From: CAJXQU01 sp965223825
GTDB taxonomy: Bacteria > Pseudomonadota > Gammaproteobacteria > CAJXQU01
Direction of reading: 5' to 3'
DNA length: 64,000 bases
Assembly (NCBI GenBank): GCA_965223825.1
Contig: OZ245018.1
Coordinates: 1,426,001 to 1,490,000 of the forward strand
In this document: in pieces, positions 60,211 through 64,000 of the stretch
How the letters are laid out: each line of letters starts with the position of its first letter
Position numbering within the stretch: the stretch's first letter is position 1
Notes under the pieces: generated by a model
What the model was told of the DNA's origin: nothing
Databases searched by the model: none
What the model saw: the letters and a program-made list of their open reading frames with translations, nothing else
Program-made: the position numbers and the translations under genes

Positions 60211-63200
60211 ATGACAGATCCTAAATTTCCCAGCCCATTTGCACCGGTTTTACCGAAAAAGCCGGGAGATCGACTTTATTGGTCACGACTCTACGGCGCA
60301 TCACAGGCGCTGGCGATCGCGCAAACACTTGAGCTGACCAAAAAACCGTTACTGATCATCACTGCCGATACGTTAACGGCTGAGCGGTTGGCGCAAGAGA
60401 TCCGGTTTTTCGTCGCCGATCAATCTACGCCGATCAGTGTTTTTCCGGATTGGGAAACGCTACCCTACGATCAGTTTTCACCTTATCAGGATATCGTCTC
60501 AGAACGGCTGGCGATCTTAGCGGAATTACCAAAACGCAAAAACGGTGTATTAATCGCCTCCGTCGCGTCACTTATGCATCGACTTGCTCCGCAATCGTAT
60601 GTGGCTGGAAACAGTTTTAGCATCAAAGCCGGTGATACCTTAGCGCTAGAGGAGTTTCGCCGCGAGTTGGAATCTAGCGGCTACCGTTGTGTGTCTCAAG
60701 TGTTAGAACACGGTGACTTTGCGATCAGAGGATCCCTGTTAGATATTTTTCCGATGGGCAGTGAACAGCCTGTGCGGATAGATTTGTTTGACGATGAAGT
60801 CGATAGCTTGCGATATTTCGATGAAGAAACGCAGCGTTCGACCGATGCGTTAATGGCGATCGATATCTTGCCCGGTCACGAATTCCCATTAACAGAAGAG
60901 GGAATTTTGCATTTCCGCACGGCTTGGCGCGATCAATTCGAAGGGCGTGCCGGTGAGTGTAGTATTTACCGTGATGTTTCTGATGGGCTCTCACCACCGG
61001 GAATTGAATATTATCTGCCGTTGTTTTTCGACAAAACCAGCTCTTTGTTTGATTTTCTTTCTGCTGACACCACCGTCATGTTGCATGACACGGTAGAAAC
61101 GGCTGCCGAACGCTATTGGGAAGAATGTGAGAAGCGATACGAACAATTCCGTCACGATGCAAATCGCCCGATCCTACCACCCGAGATGATCGCGCTTCGC
61201 GTCAATGAGGTGTTTACCGCAGTAAAAACCTTTCCGGCTATTTTTATTCGCGGTATGGAAACAGAGGATACTGAATCCAAAGGGCAACGCGTGGTTTATA
61301 GCAGCACCATGCCACAACGCTTGCCGGTTGATCCACGTGTGGAAGAGCCGCTCGGTCTGCTCCGGCGGTTCTTGGATGGTTTTGACGGACGCGTGTTGAT
61401 CTGTGCGGACTCGACCGGTCGTCGAGAAACACTAGTTGATACATTTCGGCGACATGATCTCCAGCTAGCAATCTTTTCTGATTGGCAAGCATTTTTGCAG
61501 AGCGATAAACCATTAGGCTTGAGCGTTGCCGCCTTAGAACAAGGGTTACAGATCGAGTCACCTAGACTGGCTGTCATTTGCGAATCACAATTATTCGGCG
61601 AGCGAGTCTCGCAAACCCGACGACGCCGTCGCAGCCAGCGCGATCCAGAAGCGGTGGTGCGTAACCTCACTGAGTTAACGCTGAACGCCCCTGTTATTCA
61701 CGAAGATCATGGCGTAGGGCGATACCGTGGATTGGTCACGATAACAACGGGCGAAATCACTGCTGAATATTTGGAGTTGGAATACGCTGATAGCGATAAG
61801 TTATTTGTGCCGGTCGCCGCGCTACACTTGATCAGTCGATTCTCCGGGATGGATGCTGATCATGCTCCGCTACATAAACTGGGTAGCGGGCAATGGCAAA
61901 AAGCCAAATCGAAAGCGGCGCAACGCGTGCACGATGTGGCCGCCGAATTATTAGAAATTTATGCGCGACGCGAAGCACGTCAAGGTCACTCGTTTGATAT
62001 TGATCGTGATGCTTATCGCGCGTTTGCACAAGCCTTTCCATTTGAAGAAACGCCCGATCAGCAATCTGCAATTCAGGCGGTTGTGAATGATATGAAAGCT
62101 GTTCAGCCGATGGATCGGTTAGTCTGTGGTGATGTGGGATTTGGTAAAACAGAAGTCGCTATGCGCGCAGCCTTTGTCGCCGCAAATTCAGGTAAGCAAG
62201 TTGTCATTCTTGTGCCGACGACCCTACTTGCACAACAACACTATGAAAACTTCAGTGATCGTTTTGCCGATTGGCCTGTGCAAGTCGAGCAGTTGTCGCG
62301 TTTTAGTAATTCAAAACAAACACGTGCGACGATTGAAGGGTTGGCGAATGGCACAGTTGATATCGTTATCGGCACACACAAGTTGCTTAATAGCGAAATT
62401 AAATTTAAACAACTTGGTTTGCTGATCATCGATGAAGAACATCGCTTTGGTGTGCGTCAGAAGGAGCGTATGAAGTCCATGCGCGCCGAAGTGGATATTC
62501 TTACACTGACGGCAACGCCTATCCCGCGATCATTGAATATGGCGCTCACAGGCACACGTGAGCTGTCGATCATAGCTACGCCCCCCGCTCGACGACTGGC
62601 GATCAAAACCTTTGTACGCGAGTGGCAAGATGAACTGATGCAGGAGGCGATTTTGCGTGAGATTAGTCGCGGCGGACAGGTTTATCTTCTGCATAACAAT
62701 GTGGATACGATCGCAAAAATGGCGAGTGATATATCGGCGCTGATTCCTGAAGCGCGTGTGCATTACGCGCATGGACAAATGCGTGAGCGTGAATTAGAGC
62801 AAGTCATGCAGGATTTTTATCATCGCCGGTTCAACGTGCTGGTGTGTACAACGATTATCGAAACGGGGATTGATATTCCAAGTGCGAACACGATCATTAT
62901 TAATCGTGCTGATAAGTTTGGCCTTGCGCAGTTGTATCAGTTACGTGGCCGCGTTGGGCGATCACATCATCGTGCGTACGCATACCTGATCGTCCCATCG
63001 ATCAAAACCTTGACCACAGACGCACGCAAGCGTTTGGAAGCGATCGAGTCGTTGGAAGATCTTGGCGTCGGCTTCACCATCGCCACGCATGATTTAGAGA
63101 TCCGTGGCGCGGGTGAGATATTAGGTGATGATCAAAGTGGACACATTCAAGAGATTGGTTTTGGAATGTACACGGATATGCTCGAACGCGCCGTAAAAGC

Positions 63201-63690
63201 TTTGAAAGAAGGGCGTCAGCCTGAATTGGATCGGCCACTTGATCACGGTACTGAGATTGATCTAAACACGCCTGCATTACTCCCGGAAGACTACTTGCCG
63301 GATGTACATACGCGCTTGATAATGTATAAGCGGATTGCCAGTGCAGAAACAGAGCAAGATCTGGGGGAGATGCGTGAGGAAGTGATAGACCGATTTGGTT
63401 TATTACCCGATCCTGCGAGGAATTTGTTTGCACTGGCACAATTGAAATTAAAAGCGACTCCGATGGGTATTCGTAAGATTGATGCTGGGTCAAACGGTGC
63501 GCGGATTGTTTTCAGTGAACAGCCGAATGTGGATCCTGCGTTGATCATCAACTTGATCCAGAGCCAGCCGCGGCAATTTAAGTTAGAAAATACAAAATTA
63601 CGTGTCATCTTGCCAATGCCCGATCCTGAACAACGGTTTGAGATGATTGAACATTTACTTGAAAAATTAAGCCAAAAGAACGCAGCCTGA
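60211..63690 (+). CDS. mfd: Transcription-repair coupling factor
   Basis: 1159 residues. UvrB-homology module at the N-terminus, RNA-polymerase-interacting domain (HEDHGVGRYRGLVTIT...), then a RecG-like helicase: Walker A CGDVGFGKTEVAMRA, DEEHRFGVRQKE, TATPIPRSLNMALTG, TTIIETGIDIPSANTII, LYQLRGRVGRSHHRAYAYL, and a C-terminal D7 domain. It removes stalled RNA polymerase and recruits UvrA. Full normal length. Confidence 0.98.
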   Translation: MTDPKFPSPFAPVLPKKPGDRLYWSRLYGASQALAIAQTLELTKKPLLIITADTLTAERLAQEIRFFVADQSTPISVFPDWETLPYDQFSPYQDIVSERLAILAELPKRKNGVLIASVASLMHRLAPQSYVAGNSFSIKAGDTLALEEFRRELESSGYRCVSQVLEHGDFAIRGSLLDIFPMGSEQPVRIDLFDDEVDSLRYFDEETQRSTDALMAIDILPGHEFPLTEEGILHFRTAWRDQFEGRAGECSIYRDVSDGLSPPGIEYYLPLFFDKTSSLFDFLSADTTVMLHDTVETAAERYWEECEKRYEQFRHDANRPILPPEMIALRVNEVFTAVKTFPAIFIRGMETEDTESKGQRVVYSSTMPQRLPVDPRVEEPLGLLRRFLDGFDGRVLICADSTGRRETLVDTFRRHDLQLAIFSDWQAFLQSDKPLGLSVAALEQGLQIESPRLAVICESQLFGERVSQTRRRRRSQRDPEAVVRNLTELTLNAPVIHEDHGVGRYRGLVTITTGEITAEYLELEYADSDKLFVPVAALHLISRFSGMDADHAPLHKLGSGQWQKAKSKAAQRVHDVAAELLEIYARREARQGHSFDIDRDAYRAFAQAFPFEETPDQQSAIQAVVNDMKAVQPMDRLVCGDVGFGKTEVAMRAAFVAANSGKQVVILVPTTLLAQQHYENFSDRFADWPVQVEQLSRFSNSKQTRATIEGLANGTVDIVIGTHKLLNSEIKFKQLGLLIIDEEHRFGVRQKERMKSMRAEVDILTLTATPIPRSLNMALTGTRELSIIATPPARRLAIKTFVREWQDELMQEAILREISRGGQVYLLHNNVDTIAKMASDISALIPEARVHYAHGQMRERELEQVMQDFYHRRFNVLVCTTIIETGIDIPSANTIIINRADKFGLAQLYQLRGRVGRSHHRAYAYLIVPSIKTLTTDARKRLEAIESLEDLGVGFTIATHDLEIRGAGEILGDDQSGHIQEIGFGMYTDMLERAVKALKEGRQPELDRPLDHGTEIDLNTPALLPEDYLPDVHTRLIMYKRIASAETEQDLGEMREEVIDRFGLLPDPARNLFALAQLKLKATPMGIRKIDAGSNGARIVFSEQPNVDPALIINLIQSQPRQFKLENTKLRVILPMPDPEQRFEMIEHLLEKLSQKNAA

Positions 63691-63691
63691 T

Positions 63692-64000
63692 ATGACTCTA
63701 ATCCGAAAAACTTTACTAGTATTTTTTTGCTTGGTGTTGACTAATATCGTCCAAGCGGCACCTGTTTATAAAGTCGAAGTATTGGTGTTTGAGCATCTGA
63801 CAACGGCTGGAATTAATGGTGAAATTTGGCGTGATCTGACCGACAGTGAAAAGCCCGATAGTTTTACAAGCATCGAGCTGGATGCGGGAAATGAAGGTGC
63901 TTATCAGACTTTACCGAGTCAAGATTTGAATTTAACTGGTGTGCGTAAACGGCTTGATGCATCTGAAGATTATCAAGTTGTTTTACACTCAGCTTGGCGT
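63692..64000 (+). CDS. csiV: CsiV-family protein, partial (runs off the window)
   Basis: The first 103 codons of a gene starting one base after the mfd stop: a signal peptide (KTLLVFFCLVLTNIVQA) and then APVYKVEVLVFEHLTTAG, the typical N-terminus of CsiV, a periplasmic peptidoglycan-binding protein needed for AbaR-type envelope roles in relatives. The mfd-csiV order occurs in pseudomonads. The 3' end lies beyond the window. Confidence 0.8.
   Translation, partial: MTLIRKTLLVFFCLVLTNIVQAAPVYKVEVLVFEHLTTAGINGEIWRDLTDSEKPDSFTSIELDAGNEGAYQTLPSQDLNLTGVRKRLDASEDYQVVLHSAWR

Overview
The window looks like a chromosomal segment of a gammaproteobacterium. The evidence is the housekeeping run gyrA-pheA-hisC-tyrA-aroA-cmk-rpsA-ihfB-lapA-lapB-pyrF-mfd-csiV, the single-chain 1286-residue purL, ygiQ, a RegB/RegA-type redox pair and a PiuA/PiuC-type iron locus. 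The genus cannot be fixed by eye. No rRNA, tRNA or CRISPR array was recognised.

Layout. (1) 30-850: an OmpA-type outer-membrane protein and two terminators. (2) About 885-10530: an accessory island of orphan Rhs C-terminal toxin/immunity cassettes. Every cassette border carries a 20-22 bp inverted-repeat arm (GGGTCAGGTCTAG.../...CTAGACCTGACCC). The same arms border a REP-associated tyrosine transposase (RAYT, 9632-10477), and a decayed RAYT 3' end lies at the opposite edge. An IS110-family (IS1111-type) element sits inside one arm. Next to the arms lie 3' relics of hicA and of an XRE-like gene, plus one intact XRE gene. (3) 10630-15089: purL and a downstream half-length MreB-like membrane protein. 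(4) 15408-19786: an MHYT hybrid kinase and an HD-GYP response regulator, a probable phosphorelay to cyclic-di-GMP breakdown. (5) 20052-27854: ygiQ, a CorC-like and a YpjD-like membrane protein, a CMD-Rieske fusion, an orphan FlaG-like protein, a DUF2892 protein and a metzincin. (6) 28105-32482: a perfect Fur-box palindrome, a TonB siderophore receptor, an FMN oxidase and a PiuC-type hydroxylase. (7) 32798-45478: DUF1097, a TerB/YebE-like protein, a His/Arg-rich lipoprotein, a di-heme oxidoreductase, a papain-lipase fusion, an alpha/beta hydrolase, an FKBP isomerase, RegB/RegA, a cytochrome c and a DacA-type carboxypeptidase. (8) 45648-64000: xseA, an M23 peptidase, then the housekeeping run ending in a partial csiV.

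The most unusual part is the island. At least five Rhs-CT modules (one an intact-looking pair with a secreted immunity protein, two with a duplicated Rhs tip, two truncated) are punctuated by RAYT-type palindromes. The arms have evidently joined to, cut or replaced coding sequence, because several reading frames end on the TAG inside the arm. Two modules share a 283-bp duplicated Rhs tip that carries the same C8-tract frameshift. The arrangement suggests that REP/RAYT palindromes act as recombination joints or mobilising ends for polymorphic-toxin tips. The structure is read directly from the sequence; the mechanism is inference.
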